From the NCBI RefSeq assembly GCF_007676755.1, contig NZ_VEBK01000012.1:1-64000 (forward strand): a stretch of DNA of 64,000 nt, read 5' to 3'. The translations under genes were made by a program, and so were the position numbers. How positions within the stretch are numbered: the first letter of the stretch is position 1; each line of letters begins with the position of its first letter. This DNA is from Bacillus sp. FJAT-22090 (GTDB lineage: Bacteria; Bacillota; Bacilli; Bacillales_A; Planococcaceae). This document shows, one piece after another, positions 8,064 through 17,387 of this stretch. Under the pieces are notes generated by a model that worked only from the letters and a program-made list of their open reading frames with translations, searched no databases and was not told where the DNA came from.

Positions 8064-10682
8064 ATGAATTTAACAGTGATTGAAGCTGTTTGGGTAGGAG
8101 CAGCGGTATTAGCTTACGAAACATATCATAGTAAAACGAAACCTTCTGAAAATGATATGTATTTTAGACAAGTGGATATTCAACATAAAGCACAACAATA
8201 TACAGCAAATGCTGTACAACATGCACGTGTTAATCAATGGGCAAATGGTGATCATCCAGGGAGTCAGGTAAATTACTTACGTGAGGGAGAAAATAAAACA
8301 CGTCGTCTTACGTTTAACGGAGAATTTCAAAGTGATAAAGAGAGACCTAAATTGAATGAAACAGATACGATAGAAACAGCGATAGGCGTAGTAACATTCG
8401 CTGATATCTATAGCTTTGTAAAGAAGGAATATACATCTTTATTTACAATCGATTTCTTTTCGATTTTAGACTATCTTGAACAATACAGTAATATGCCGTA
8501 CAAAAATCCAGAAGCCGCTACAGGTCAGGAAAAGCAACAATTGGAATTACTGAGAGAACTCGGTGGTGCAGCGGTTACAGAATTAAACAAAGTAGCCCGT
8601 CTATGTGGAGAGAAATATCATCTGAAAAATAAAATAAAATCGAAATGGCTTACAGGTGGAAATGATCGTATACGCCGTTATTTCTGGGAGCAACTAAAGC
8701 TTGAACAATTCATGGATTATCCAACGAGTATCTCGTTATTTGCAGAAGCGGCAAAAGATGACGAACATAAAGCACGCATTCGACTTGCGGTAGAATTGGA
8801 TGAGAAAGTTGCAACGCAAGCAGACTATATGAGGCATCACCAATTTTTAAATGAATCAAGCATTCCATCAGAGCTTTCCTATTATGTAAAAGAAAGTGCA
8901 ACAAATCATAATTTTCATGTTTACGATGAAGAACCAGAGGCCATTAAGAGAAAGTTGCAAAATAAAACATATAAAAAGGTGCAATTAACGTATGTCCTGA
9001 CTTATGAAGAAATTCAACGAAACAAGATGACTAACGAACAAATTTTACAAAGGGTACTAGAGGGTGTAGAAAAGCTTTTGCCTTATTATCAATTAGCCCT
9101 TCTTGGTGGTATAGAGGAAATAAAAACTACAGATACGAGTTCTTTAGAAGAGGGAGAACAGAGAATGGATTATCCAAAAAATATGATTCTATACGGCCCG
9201 CCTGGCACAGGGAAAACCTATAATACTATTAACTTTGCAGTCAGTATCATTGAAGATAAGCCTTTAAAAGACGTGCAAGAAGAACCTTATGAACAGGTCT
9301 TTTCTCGTTACAAAGCATATCGAAAAAATGGACAAGTCGGCTTTATTACATTCCATCAATCATACGGTTATGAAGAGTTTATTGAAGGAATCAAACCTGT
9401 ATTAGATGACGAACAAACGGAGCAAGTGAGATACAAAATTGAAGCAGGTATTTTTAAACTGTTTTGTGAACAAGCACAACATTTGCAAATTTCTTCATCT
9501 GATAAAGAACTAGAGTTTTCTACAGATACGCGAATCTGGAAAGTATCTCTAGGTAGACGTGGAGATGAAAAAACAAAAAAAGATTGTTTTAACAACAGTC
9601 GAATTCGCATCGGGTGGGATGACTTAGGAGAAGTCATTACTGATGAAACGGAATTACCAAACGCTAGTGTGAAAAATATTTTGTCCAATTTTTATGATGA
9701 AATGAGTATTGGTGATATTGTGTTGTCATTGGGTGATCAGAAACATATTGATGCAATCGGCTTAGTAACAGAAGAACCCAAATGGCTTGACCAAATGCCA
9801 TATTACAAAAGAAGTAGAAAAGTTGAATGGATTGCGAAGGACATTTGGGAATACGTTTATGAGTTTAATCAGCAAACCAATTTAACTTTAGCTACTGTTT
9901 ATGAATTAAGAAATATTAATAGGGAAGAAATCAATAAGTTGATCTTGAAGTACTCTTCGAATCAACAAGCAGAGTTGGAAATTGTAGAGAATAAGAAAAA
10001 CTATGTATTCATTATTGATGAAATTAACCGTGGAAATATCTCGAAGATTTTTGGCGAACTGATTACACTCGTTGAACCAACAAAGCGACTTGGTGCAAGA
10101 GAAGAAATGAAATTAAGACTTCCCTATTCGAAAAAAGAATTCGGTGTACCGCAAAATGTTTATCTTCTGGGTACGATGAATACAGCAGACCGCTCGATTG
10201 CTTTAATGGATACTGCACTGAGACGACGTTTCAATTTTATTGAAATGATGCCTGATACAGCAACCCTACAAGATATTCAAGTAGGAGAAATTAACATTCA
10301 ACGAATGTTGGAAGCAATGAATCAGCGTATTGAAGTACTATTTGATCGTGAACATACTATTGGCCATGCATATTTCACTATATTAAAAGAAGTGCCGACA
10401 CTAGAGAGGTTGGCTTTAATTTTCGAAAATGAAATTCTGCCTTTATTACAAGAATACTTTTATGAAGATTACAGTAAGATTCAACTAATCCTAGGAGATA
10501 ATGCAAAGAGCCAGTCGACTAGATTTATTTTAAATGAGAAATTAAATATGAAAAATGTATTTGTTGGCAAGGTTAGTCTTGACTTACCTGAACAGTCCTT
10601 TAATATTCAGCAAGAAGCATTTCTAAAGCCTGAAAGCTACATTGGAATTTATGAGCAGGTTGCACATGAAGAAGATTATTGA
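8064..10682 (+). CDS. McrB-like AAA+ NTPase subunit of a restriction system
   Basis: 872 residues. ATG at 8064 has AAGAGGTG five bases upstream and is preferred over the ATG at 8037. The first 360 residues are a specificity region I do not recognise. Walker A is G378PPGTGKT and Walker B ends in D652E653 (FIIDEINRG); GTMNTADRS and ALRRRF follow, all typical of McrB-type AAA+ proteins that use GTP to drive DNA translocation. Between the two Walker motifs, at about residues 485-610, an inserted segment with RIWKVSLG, RIGWDDLG and EWIAKDIWEY resembles EVE-like insertions. It overlaps the mcrC-like gene by 17 bases. A short mismatch-rich upstream region gives no clear promoter. Confidence 0.85.
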   Translation: MNLTVIEAVWVGAAVLAYETYHSKTKPSENDMYFRQVDIQHKAQQYTANAVQHARVNQWANGDHPGSQVNYLREGENKTRRLTFNGEFQSDKERPKLNETDTIETAIGVVTFADIYSFVKKEYTSLFTIDFFSILDYLEQYSNMPYKNPEAATGQEKQQLELLRELGGAAVTELNKVARLCGEKYHLKNKIKSKWLTGGNDRIRRYFWEQLKLEQFMDYPTSISLFAEAAKDDEHKARIRLAVELDEKVATQADYMRHHQFLNESSIPSELSYYVKESATNHNFHVYDEEPEAIKRKLQNKTYKKVQLTYVLTYEEIQRNKMTNEQILQRVLEGVEKLLPYYQLALLGGIEEIKTTDTSSLEEGEQRMDYPKNMILYGPPGTGKTYNTINFAVSIIEDKPLKDVQEEPYEQVFSRYKAYRKNGQVGFITFHQSYGYEEFIEGIKPVLDDEQTEQVRYKIEAGIFKLFCEQAQHLQISSSDKELEFSTDTRIWKVSLGRRGDEKTKKDCFNNSRIRIGWDDLGEVITDETELPNASVKNILSNFYDEMSIGDIVLSLGDQKHIDAIGLVTEEPKWLDQMPYYKRSRKVEWIAKDIWEYVYEFNQQTNLTLATVYELRNINREEINKLILKYSSNQQAELEIVENKKNYVFIIDEINRGNISKIFGELITLVEPTKRLGAREEMKLRLPYSKKEFGVPQNVYLLGTMNTADRSIALMDTALRRRFNFIEMMPDTATLQDIQVGEINIQRMLEAMNQRIEVLFDREHTIGHAYFTILKEVPTLERLALIFENEILPLLQEYFYEDYSKIQLILGDNAKSQSTRFILNEKLNMKNVFVGKVSLDLPEQSFNIQQEAFLKPESYIGIYEQVAHEEDY

Positions 10683-11940
10683 AGCAAAAGAGTTTGATAT
10701 TATTACATGTAATCGTGAATTTGAAAAACAAACAGGGTACGTCTTTATTGATCCAAGGTCATTCCAACAATTAGAACAACTCATCTTAACATTCAATGAA
10801 GATGAACAGGCGGATGCAATAGATTTCTTTAATGTGACAACGAAGAGAGAAGTAGGGAAGATCATTAAAGTGAAAAACTATGTGGGAATGATTCATTTAG
10901 CAACAGGGCTTCAAATAGAAATTTTACCTAAAATTCATCGACATACTACTGGAGATACGCGAAAGATTTTTTTGAAGATGCTTAAGGCACTTAAAGACTT
11001 TCCAACTAAAGTTTTTAATGAAGCACACTTGAATACAGAACGTATGCCGATATTTGAAGTATTTATTCATTTATATATCCAGGAAGTTCAGCGACTTGTA
11101 AAGAAAGGTATAAAATCTGCCTATTATGAGGTGGAAAACAATTTAAATGTCTATAAGGGAAAAATGCTATTCAATTCGCAAATCAAACATAACATCGTAC
11201 ATAAAGAAAGATTCTACATGCGCTATGATGAATTCGGTATCAACCGGGCAGAGAATCGACTTATTAAATCGACATTACTACAATTATTGAAACAATCTAC
11301 TGATACAGAAAATCTAAAAGAGATTCGAAAATTACTAATGCACTTTGAGTTGGTGGAAACTTCCCTTAATTACGAAAAGGATTTTCAGTTGGTCGTCATT
11401 AATCGAAATTCTAAGGATTATGCGATTATCATCGAATGGTCAAAAGTCTTCTTAAACCAACTTAGTTTTACAACATTTTCAGGTGGAACGTCTGGAAAAG
11501 CCCTTTTATTTCCTATGGATAAGGTATTTGAAGCCTATGTGGGGCGGCACATCGCTAAACAATTTTCAGATGATTGGAATGTGTCGTTACAAGACAAGGG
11601 CTTCTATTTGTTTGAGGATAAATTTGCACTTCGACCAGATATTGTCCTAAGAACGCAAGATGAATCACGTATCATCATCATTGATACAAAATGGAAACTA
11701 TTATCTAACTCTTCAAGCAAGAATTATGGTATTTCACAAGCAGATATGTATCAAATGTATGCGTATGCAAAGAAATATCAAACAAATGAGATATTCCTGG
11801 TTTATCCGATGAATGATCAATTTGAAAATACGAAAGAGATTCAATTTGTTAGTGATGATGGGGTACGAGTGAACATATTCATGTTGGACTGCGAAAAGGT
11901 AGAAAATAGTCTTTATAATCTAAAGCTAAATTTGGGATAA
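10666..11940 (+). CDS. McrC-like nuclease subunit
   Basis: 424 residues from ATG at 10666, which overlaps the upstream gene by 17 bases; earlier in-frame starts at 10642 (TTG) and 10651 (ATG) are possible. The McrC family activates the McrB motor and carries a C-terminal PD-(D/E)xK nuclease. Here the nuclease motif is clear: D325 in LRPDIVLR, then D340-T-K342 in IIIIDTKWK. The N-terminal half (about 1-200) has the NVYKGKMLF segment and an RAENRLIK helix known from DUF2357/McrC-type proteins. With the McrB-like partner it would cut DNA that carries modified bases. Confidence 0.85.
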   Translation: MKKIIEAKEFDIITCNREFEKQTGYVFIDPRSFQQLEQLILTFNEDEQADAIDFFNVTTKREVGKIIKVKNYVGMIHLATGLQIEILPKIHRHTTGDTRKIFLKMLKALKDFPTKVFNEAHLNTERMPIFEVFIHLYIQEVQRLVKKGIKSAYYEVENNLNVYKGKMLFNSQIKHNIVHKERFYMRYDEFGINRAENRLIKSTLLQLLKQSTDTENLKEIRKLLMHFELVETSLNYEKDFQLVVINRNSKDYAIIIEWSKVFLNQLSFTTFSGGTSGKALLFPMDKVFEAYVGRHIAKQFSDDWNVSLQDKGFYLFEDKFALRPDIVLRTQDESRIIIIDTKWKLLSNSSSKNYGISQADMYQMYAYAKKYQTNEIFLVYPMNDQFENTKEIQFVSDDGVRVNIFMLDCEKVENSLYNLKLNLG

Positions 11941-12469
11941 ACCAATTTACTAGTAAGGCGTACGGCTATAGACAAATCTTTACACTAGTTCGATTTTACT
12001 GAAGAAGAACACATTATATTTTTCAAATAATGTTTGTAACTAAGAGGATGAAAATGTTAATGTTGTGAGAGATATTATATACGGTCACAAAAAAAGCAAC
12101 AAGAGCTCATTGATATGGTCTTTTTATATTTCTACGAGAAGGAGGAAGTAGGAGGCTTATTTCCGAACTAGAGTGTTTGTACTTGGATTTACAATCATCC
12201 AGCTACATCCACACATCCGTGAAGCGAGATATGGAGTAATACGATTAGTAGAATAGTTGTTCTGCTAGTCGAAATCCCCATTATAGTACAGGTGAAAACT
12301 TTTAAAAAAGGTGAACGGTAACGAGTAACTGCATACAATAAATTTGTCCATTTGATCTAATATCGAGCGGTTTCTGCATGACTTAAGATTATTAAAAGAT
12401 ACTTTCCATAACTTTATAAATTTAATATAAAATATGTTTTCTTCTTAAGAATTGAAAAGGAGTATATCT
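11941..12469 (+). other. Intergenic region with gene remnants
   Basis: No intact gene. A plus-strand stretch at 12073-12171 reads YYIRSQKKQQELIDMVFLYF and on to a stop, and another at about 12190-12256 reads FTIIQLHPHIREARYGVIR and ends in a stop. Both look like tails of lost genes of unknown family. AT-rich DNA upstream of 12470 may contain the promoter of the GIY-YIG gene (TATAAA and TATAAAATAT around 12415-12435). Confidence 0.3.
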
Positions 12470-12931
12470 ATGGATTTAGCAAATTTTTTAAAAGAGATAG
12501 CGAGTGAACAAGGACAAGAAGAAGGAGATTTTCTATCCAATAGTACTTTCAAAATTGGCGAAACTCTACCTAAAAAAACATCTGGAGTAGTCTATGGTTT
12601 TGTTGTTAGACTAAATGCGCAAGAAAAATTAGACTTATTTAATGAAGCAAAAAAACTAGGCGGCAACAAATTCGATGCGGATTCAAAGACTAAATCAATT
12701 ATAAATGATTATTATCCGTTATATTGGGGGAAAAATTCTGATATTTTTGGCAGAATAAATGCTCATGTAACTGGACATAAGGGGGGGAATAGCAATTTAG
12801 GGTTGAAAGACTATTTAACTATAAAAGATAAAGAGATTTTATATGCAAGAATTTATCTTAATAATAATGAAGAATTTGAAAAATATTTAATTTCGACTTA
12901 TCCACCTCTTTTAAAAACTAGGAAGCAGTGA
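12470..12931 (+). CDS. Orphan GIY-YIG-type nuclease candidate
   Basis: 153 residues. ATG at 12470 lies eight bases after AAAAGGAG and is preferred over the start at 12452. Residues 40-150 follow the GIY-YIG order: VVYGFVVR for the first strand, YYPLYWGKN for the second strand with the conserved glycine, then IFGRINAHVTGHKGG with the catalytic-type Arg, ILYARIY, and an E-x-F-E-x-YLI helix followed by YPPLLKTRK. The first Tyr pair is GVVYG rather than GIY. It stands alone between McrBC and the type I operon, with its own terminator. It could be a stand-alone restriction nuclease; no partner gene is seen. Confidence 0.55.
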   Translation: MDLANFLKEIASEQGQEEGDFLSNSTFKIGETLPKKTSGVVYGFVVRLNAQEKLDLFNEAKKLGGNKFDADSKTKSIINDYYPLYWGKNSDIFGRINAHVTGHKGGNSNLGLKDYLTIKDKEILYARIYLNNNEEFEKYLISTYPPLLKTRKQ

Positions 12932-12968
12932 AGTCCATAAAATAATCAATTATTAGACAAATTTGTAG

Positions 12969-12999
12969 GTGTACAAACTAATGTTTGTGCACTTTTATT
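12969..12999 (+). terminator. Rho-independent terminator
   Basis: GTGTACAAAC pairs with GTTTGTGCAC around a four-base loop, followed by TTTTATTTT. It closes the GIY-YIG transcription unit. Confidence 0.7.
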
Positions 13000-13006
13000 T
13001 TGTTTA

Positions 13007-13120
13007 GAGAGTACCGAAGAACAAAATTTAGATATGCAGGAGCATACAATTCAGTAATACGCTAAAGAAAAGGCTTTAGAACTTAGTATATATGTTGTGA
13101 AAATCTTAAGTCGTAAAGAA
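13007..13120 (+). pseudogene. Serine recombinase N-terminal remnant
   Basis: Translation gives ESTEEQNLDMQEHTIQ, a stop, then YAKEKALELSIYVVKILSRKE. STEEQNLDxQ and the following helix are typical of the resolvase/invertase N-terminal domain. Only about 38 codons remain and one is a stop, so the gene is dead. It marks former transposon or resolvase DNA just before hsdM. Confidence 0.55.
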
Positions 13121-13376
13121 GTAATAGATAAGGTTGGAAACTACAATTTATACCTAAAGTTGAGAATATTTAGGTGGAATAAAGTTAACATATAAAATGG
13201 CGGCAGATGGTTAATTTAACAGATTTTCCGATTGTAAAAACGTAAAATAGCCTATAAAATTGAATGGTTGGTCGCCAAAAATCTATTTTATCCGACCACT
13301 GGAGTTAGTTTCGCTGTGATACAATAAAACTAATAAACATAACAAAAAAATAGAGTTTTTTGAAAAGGGTGGAGTA
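13121..13376. other. Non-coding stretch upstream of hsdM
   Basis: No gene or convincing hairpin is visible. AT-rich bases at about 13320-13350 and GGGTGGAG six bases before the hsdM ATG form the likely expression signals. Confidence 0.3.
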
Positions 13377-16136
13377 ATGAATAAACAACAACTGGCTTCG
13401 AAAATTTGGGAGTCTGCAAATAAAATGCGTTCAAAGATTGAAGCGAACGAGTACAAGGATTATATTTTAGGATTTATCTTCTACAAGTTCTTATCTGATA
13501 AAGAAGTGAAGTTCTTAAAGGAGAATGATTATTCGATAGAGGATATTAAGAATCTAAAAGAAGAAAGCCAGGAAGAAGTAGCATTCATTCAAAATGGAAT
13601 TGGATACTTTATTGAGTACGATAATTTGTTCTCAACTTGGCTAGAACTTGGGAAAGACTTCTCTGTCGATAATGTCCGTGTAGGATTGTCGGCGTTCAGT
13701 CGTCTTATTAGTGTGAGTCATAAAAAGGTTTTCGACCGTATCTTCAATACATTGGAAACTGGGTTGAGTAAATTAGGAGATAGCTCTGGTTCTCAGACAA
13801 AAGCGATTAGTGAGTTAATCCAATTGATTAAGATTATCCCGATGGACGGCAAACAAGACTATGATGTTATTGGTTTTATCTATGAATACTTGATTGGTAT
13901 GTTTGCTGCAAATGCAGGAAAAAAAGCAGGAGAATTCTATACACCACATGAAGTTTCTGTTTTAATGTCAGAAATTGTTGCAAATCACTTGAAAGATAAA
14001 GAAGAAATTAAAATCTATGACCCAACGAGCGGTTCAGGTTCATTGTTAATCAACATTGGTCAATCTGTTGCAAAACATATTGACAACGAAAATAACATTA
14101 AGTATTTTGCCCAAGAATTGAAGGAAAATACCTATAACTTAACCCGAATGAATCTGGTTATGCGTGGAATTATACCTGATAATATCGTAACACGTAATGG
14201 AGATACACTTGAAGAAGATTGGCCGTTCTTTGATGATAATAATCCCATTAATACGTATGATCCACTTTATGTGGATGCGGTGGTTTCAAATCCACCATAT
14301 TCACAATCTTGGGATCCTACAAATAAAAAAAGTGATCCGCGATACGCTCACTATGGTCTTGCTCCTAAGACGAAAGCGGATTTTGCTTTCTTACTTCATG
14401 ATTTATATCACATTAAACCTGAAGGTATTATGGCAATCGTTCTTCCACACGGTGTGTTATTCCGTGGTGGTGAAGAAGGAGAAATCCGTAAAAATTTGAT
14501 TGAACTAAATAATATTGATGCCATTATTGGCCTTCCTGGGAGTATTTTCTTTGGAACAAGTATTCAAACTATCATTATGGTGTTAAAACAAAAGCGCACA
14601 ACAAACGACGTTTTATTTGTTGATGCTTCAAAAGGATTTATCAAAACTGGAAAAAACAATGTATTACAAGCATCTGATATTAAGAAGATTGCAGATACGG
14701 TTACCCAGCGTATCAACATTGAAAATTATGCTCGTAAAGTGAGTCAAGATGAAATCCGAGCAAATGACTATAAATTAAATATTTCACTATATGTAGATCC
14801 TTCTGATGAAGATGAAAATTGGGATATTTATGCGTCAATGTTTGGTGGGATTCCTAAATCTGAAATTGAAAATCTAGCGTCGTACTGGGAATGCCTACCA
14901 ATACTCAAGAAAGAATTGTTCTCAGAAAATGAATCACCATATGTTAATTTAGCAACAAATGATGTGAAGAAAGCAATTACTGAAAATGTCGATGTGGTGA
15001 ATTTCATAAACAATTATCACAAGTCATTTGATGGATTTGAGGACTATCTTAAAAAGAAGCTTATTGACCAAATTACTTCAATTAATATTAGTAAAGAAAA
15101 AACAACTATTAGTGATGATATCTTCGCACGTCTCTCTTCCATTCCTTTGGTAGATAAGTATAAAGCTTACCAAGTTCTTGATGACGGGTGGGAAAAAATA
15201 GCATTTGATTTAGAAATTATTCAAAATGAAGGTTTTGAAGCAACGAAAAAAGTTGATGGAAATATTGTCTTGAAGAAAAAGGATGGGAAAGAAGTTGAAG
15301 TGCAAGAAGGCTATCTAGGGCATGTGATTCCATTTGATATAGTTCAGGCAACAATGCTGAAAGAAGAAGCAGATGCTATAAAGGTCATGGAAAATCGTTT
15401 AGCTGAAATTTTGTCTTGCTATTCTGAAATTATTGATTCACTTTCGGAAGAAGAAAAAGAATCAATAGTATTGAATGATGCAAACGACGCCTTCGTTACT
15501 GCTGAAGTAAATAAAGCACTGAAATCTGCCTATGCAGATATTGAATCCGAAGAAATAATTGCGTTGAACGAATATATTAGTTTGCTAGATGCAAAAGCGA
15601 AGAAACCAGAAAAAGAAAGTTTCATTGCCAGCCATCCAGAAGTTACTTGGTCAGAAATTGAACCAAATAAAGATGGTACATTCACGAAAACCAAGGTTAA
15701 TGCATACCTAAAAGAATTACAATCTAATTACAATTTCCCTGAAGAGTTATTCGAAGCAAAACTTATTCAAGTCAGTGATTTAATGGCAGAAGAAAAAGCA
15801 TTAAAGTCACAAGTGAAAAAAGATTCTGCGGAACTTCATATGAAGACGAAAGAAACAATCGAGAACTTATCTGTAAATGAAGTTTGTAAGTTACTTGAAG
15901 AGAAGTGGATAACTCCACTCACAACAGCTTTAAATAAAGTACCAGATAATGTTATTTCGGAGCTTATGTACAAGGTTCAAGAGCTAGCAGACAAGTATGC
16001 AACAACATATTACGAAGTTGCGAGTGAAATTGCGGACACAAAAATGAATTTAACAACCTTAATTGATGGATTAACAGGTAGTGAATTTGATATGAAGGGG
16101 CTTAGCGAGTTCCAATCGCTATTGAAAAGTGAATAA
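13377..16136 (+). CDS. hsdM: Type I restriction-modification DNA methyltransferase subunit HsdM
   Basis: 919 residues. Methylates adenine-N6 at the site chosen by HsdS. An N-terminal helical HsdM_N domain (about 5-150) precedes the methylase domain with S-adenosylmethionine motif I D215PTSGSGSL and catalytic motif IV N305PPY. FYTPHEVSVLM and PHGVLFRGGEEG are further family signatures. The usual HsdM is about 500-530 residues; this one carries about 400 extra residues (from about 510) that are helical and charged, a form known in some Firmicutes. RBS GGGTGGAG. First gene of the operon hsdM-hsdS-hsdR; its stop TAA lies just before the hsdS ATG. Confidence 0.92.
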   Translation: MNKQQLASKIWESANKMRSKIEANEYKDYILGFIFYKFLSDKEVKFLKENDYSIEDIKNLKEESQEEVAFIQNGIGYFIEYDNLFSTWLELGKDFSVDNVRVGLSAFSRLISVSHKKVFDRIFNTLETGLSKLGDSSGSQTKAISELIQLIKIIPMDGKQDYDVIGFIYEYLIGMFAANAGKKAGEFYTPHEVSVLMSEIVANHLKDKEEIKIYDPTSGSGSLLINIGQSVAKHIDNENNIKYFAQELKENTYNLTRMNLVMRGIIPDNIVTRNGDTLEEDWPFFDDNNPINTYDPLYVDAVVSNPPYSQSWDPTNKKSDPRYAHYGLAPKTKADFAFLLHDLYHIKPEGIMAIVLPHGVLFRGGEEGEIRKNLIELNNIDAIIGLPGSIFFGTSIQTIIMVLKQKRTTNDVLFVDASKGFIKTGKNNVLQASDIKKIADTVTQRINIENYARKVSQDEIRANDYKLNISLYVDPSDEDENWDIYASMFGGIPKSEIENLASYWECLPILKKELFSENESPYVNLATNDVKKAITENVDVVNFINNYHKSFDGFEDYLKKKLIDQITSINISKEKTTISDDIFARLSSIPLVDKYKAYQVLDDGWEKIAFDLEIIQNEGFEATKKVDGNIVLKKKDGKEVEVQEGYLGHVIPFDIVQATMLKEEADAIKVMENRLAEILSCYSEIIDSLSEEEKESIVLNDANDAFVTAEVNKALKSAYADIESEEIIALNEYISLLDAKAKKPEKESFIASHPEVTWSEIEPNKDGTFTKTKVNAYLKELQSNYNFPEELFEAKLIQVSDLMAEEKALKSQVKKDSAELHMKTKETIENLSVNEVCKLLEEKWITPLTTALNKVPDNVISELMYKVQELADKYATTYYEVASEIADTKMNLTTLIDGLTGSEFDMKGLSEFQSLLKSE

Positions 16137-16137
16137 A

Positions 16138-17373
16138 ATGAGTGAAAGAAAAAAATACCCTGAAATTAGATATGGTCAATTCACTGACGCTTGGGAACAG
16201 CTGAAGTTAGGTGATCTGGCTAGTTCACTTGAATATGGATTAAATGCAGCAGCTAAAGATTTTGATGGAGTAAATAAGTATCTTCGCATCACGGACATTG
16301 ACGAAAACAGTCGAGAGTTCGTTAAAGATGGTTTAACTTCACCTGATATTGAATTGGATAAAGCTGATAATTATTTACTATCAAAAGGCGATATTCTTTT
16401 CGCAAGAACAGGTGCAAGTGTTGGGAAAACTTATAAATATAGGGAAACTGATGGGAAAGTTTATTACGCAGGCTTCTTGATTAGAGCTCATATTAACGAA
16501 AATAATGACTCAGAGTTTGTTTATCAGAAAACATTAACTGACGCTTATGACAACTTCATTAAAATAACATCTCAACGCTCTGGGCAACCAGGGGTTAACG
16601 CTCAAGAATATGCTAGTTTCAAACTTGCAGTACCTTCAAAGTATGAACAAGTAAAAATTGGCGACTTCTTTAAAGAAATTGACGAGCTTATCACCCTTCA
16701 ACAACGTAAGTATGAAAAGACGGTAAACATGAAGAATGCTTTACTTGAAAAAATGTTTCCGAAAAATGGAGAAGATAAACCAGAGATTCGTTTTGAAGAA
16801 TTCTCCTATAATTGGGAACGGAGGAATTTGTCTGATATTGTGGCTATAACAGGCGGTGGTACACCAAGTACAGTAATCGAAGAGTATTGGAACGGAGATA
16901 TTGATTGGTATTCTCCTACAGAAATAGGTTCAGAAGTATACGCCACTGGTAGTGCTAAAAAGATAACAGAACAAGGCCTGGCGAAAAGTTCTGCTAAGAT
17001 TCTTCCAGCAAACCGAACAATATTGTTTACATCTCGTGCTGGTATTGGTGATATGGCGATTCTTGCTAAAGATGGAGCTACAAATCAAGGCTTTCAGTCT
17101 CTTGTTTTAGATGAAAAAACGAATGTTTATTTCTTATACTCAATGGGTTATAAAATAAAAAAATACGCGCTTAAAAACGCTTCTGGATCAACGTTTTTAG
17201 AAATTTCTGGTAAATCCCTCGGAAGAATGGAGGTATTTATTCCGACACTGGAGGAACAAAATAAAATTGGTGCATTTTTCAAAGAGTTAGATCAACTTAT
17301 CTCCCTTCAACAGCAGGAGTTGGAAAAATTGAAAAATATTAAAAAAGCACTACTTCAAAAGATGTTGGTTTAA
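16138..17373 (+). CDS. hsdS: Type I restriction-modification specificity subunit HsdS
   Basis: About 411 residues with two target recognition domains (about 10-170 and 215-370). Each is followed by a conserved helix, and the two helices are near copies: EQVKIGDFFKEIDELITLQQ and EQNKIGAFFKELDQLISLQQ. These helices form the coiled-coil spacer that sets the distance between the two half-sites. ATG at 16138 lies one base after the hsdM stop; a GTG at 16129 overlapping hsdM is an alternative and neither has a strong RBS. The repeats at 16645-16761 and 17254-17370 could allow exchange of recognition domains by recombination. Confidence 0.92.
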   Translation: MSERKKYPEIRYGQFTDAWEQLKLGDLASSLEYGLNAAAKDFDGVNKYLRITDIDENSREFVKDGLTSPDIELDKADNYLLSKGDILFARTGASVGKTYKYRETDGKVYYAGFLIRAHINENNDSEFVYQKTLTDAYDNFIKITSQRSGQPGVNAQEYASFKLAVPSKYEQVKIGDFFKEIDELITLQQRKYEKTVNMKNALLEKMFPKNGEDKPEIRFEEFSYNWERRNLSDIVAITGGGTPSTVIEEYWNGDIDWYSPTEIGSEVYATGSAKKITEQGLAKSSAKILPANRTILFTSRAGIGDMAILAKDGATNQGFQSLVLDEKTNVYFLYSMGYKIKKYALKNASGSTFLEISGKSLGRMEVFIPTLEEQNKIGAFFKELDQLISLQQQELEKLKNIKKALLQKMLV

Positions 17374-17387
17374 GGAGGAATGGCATT

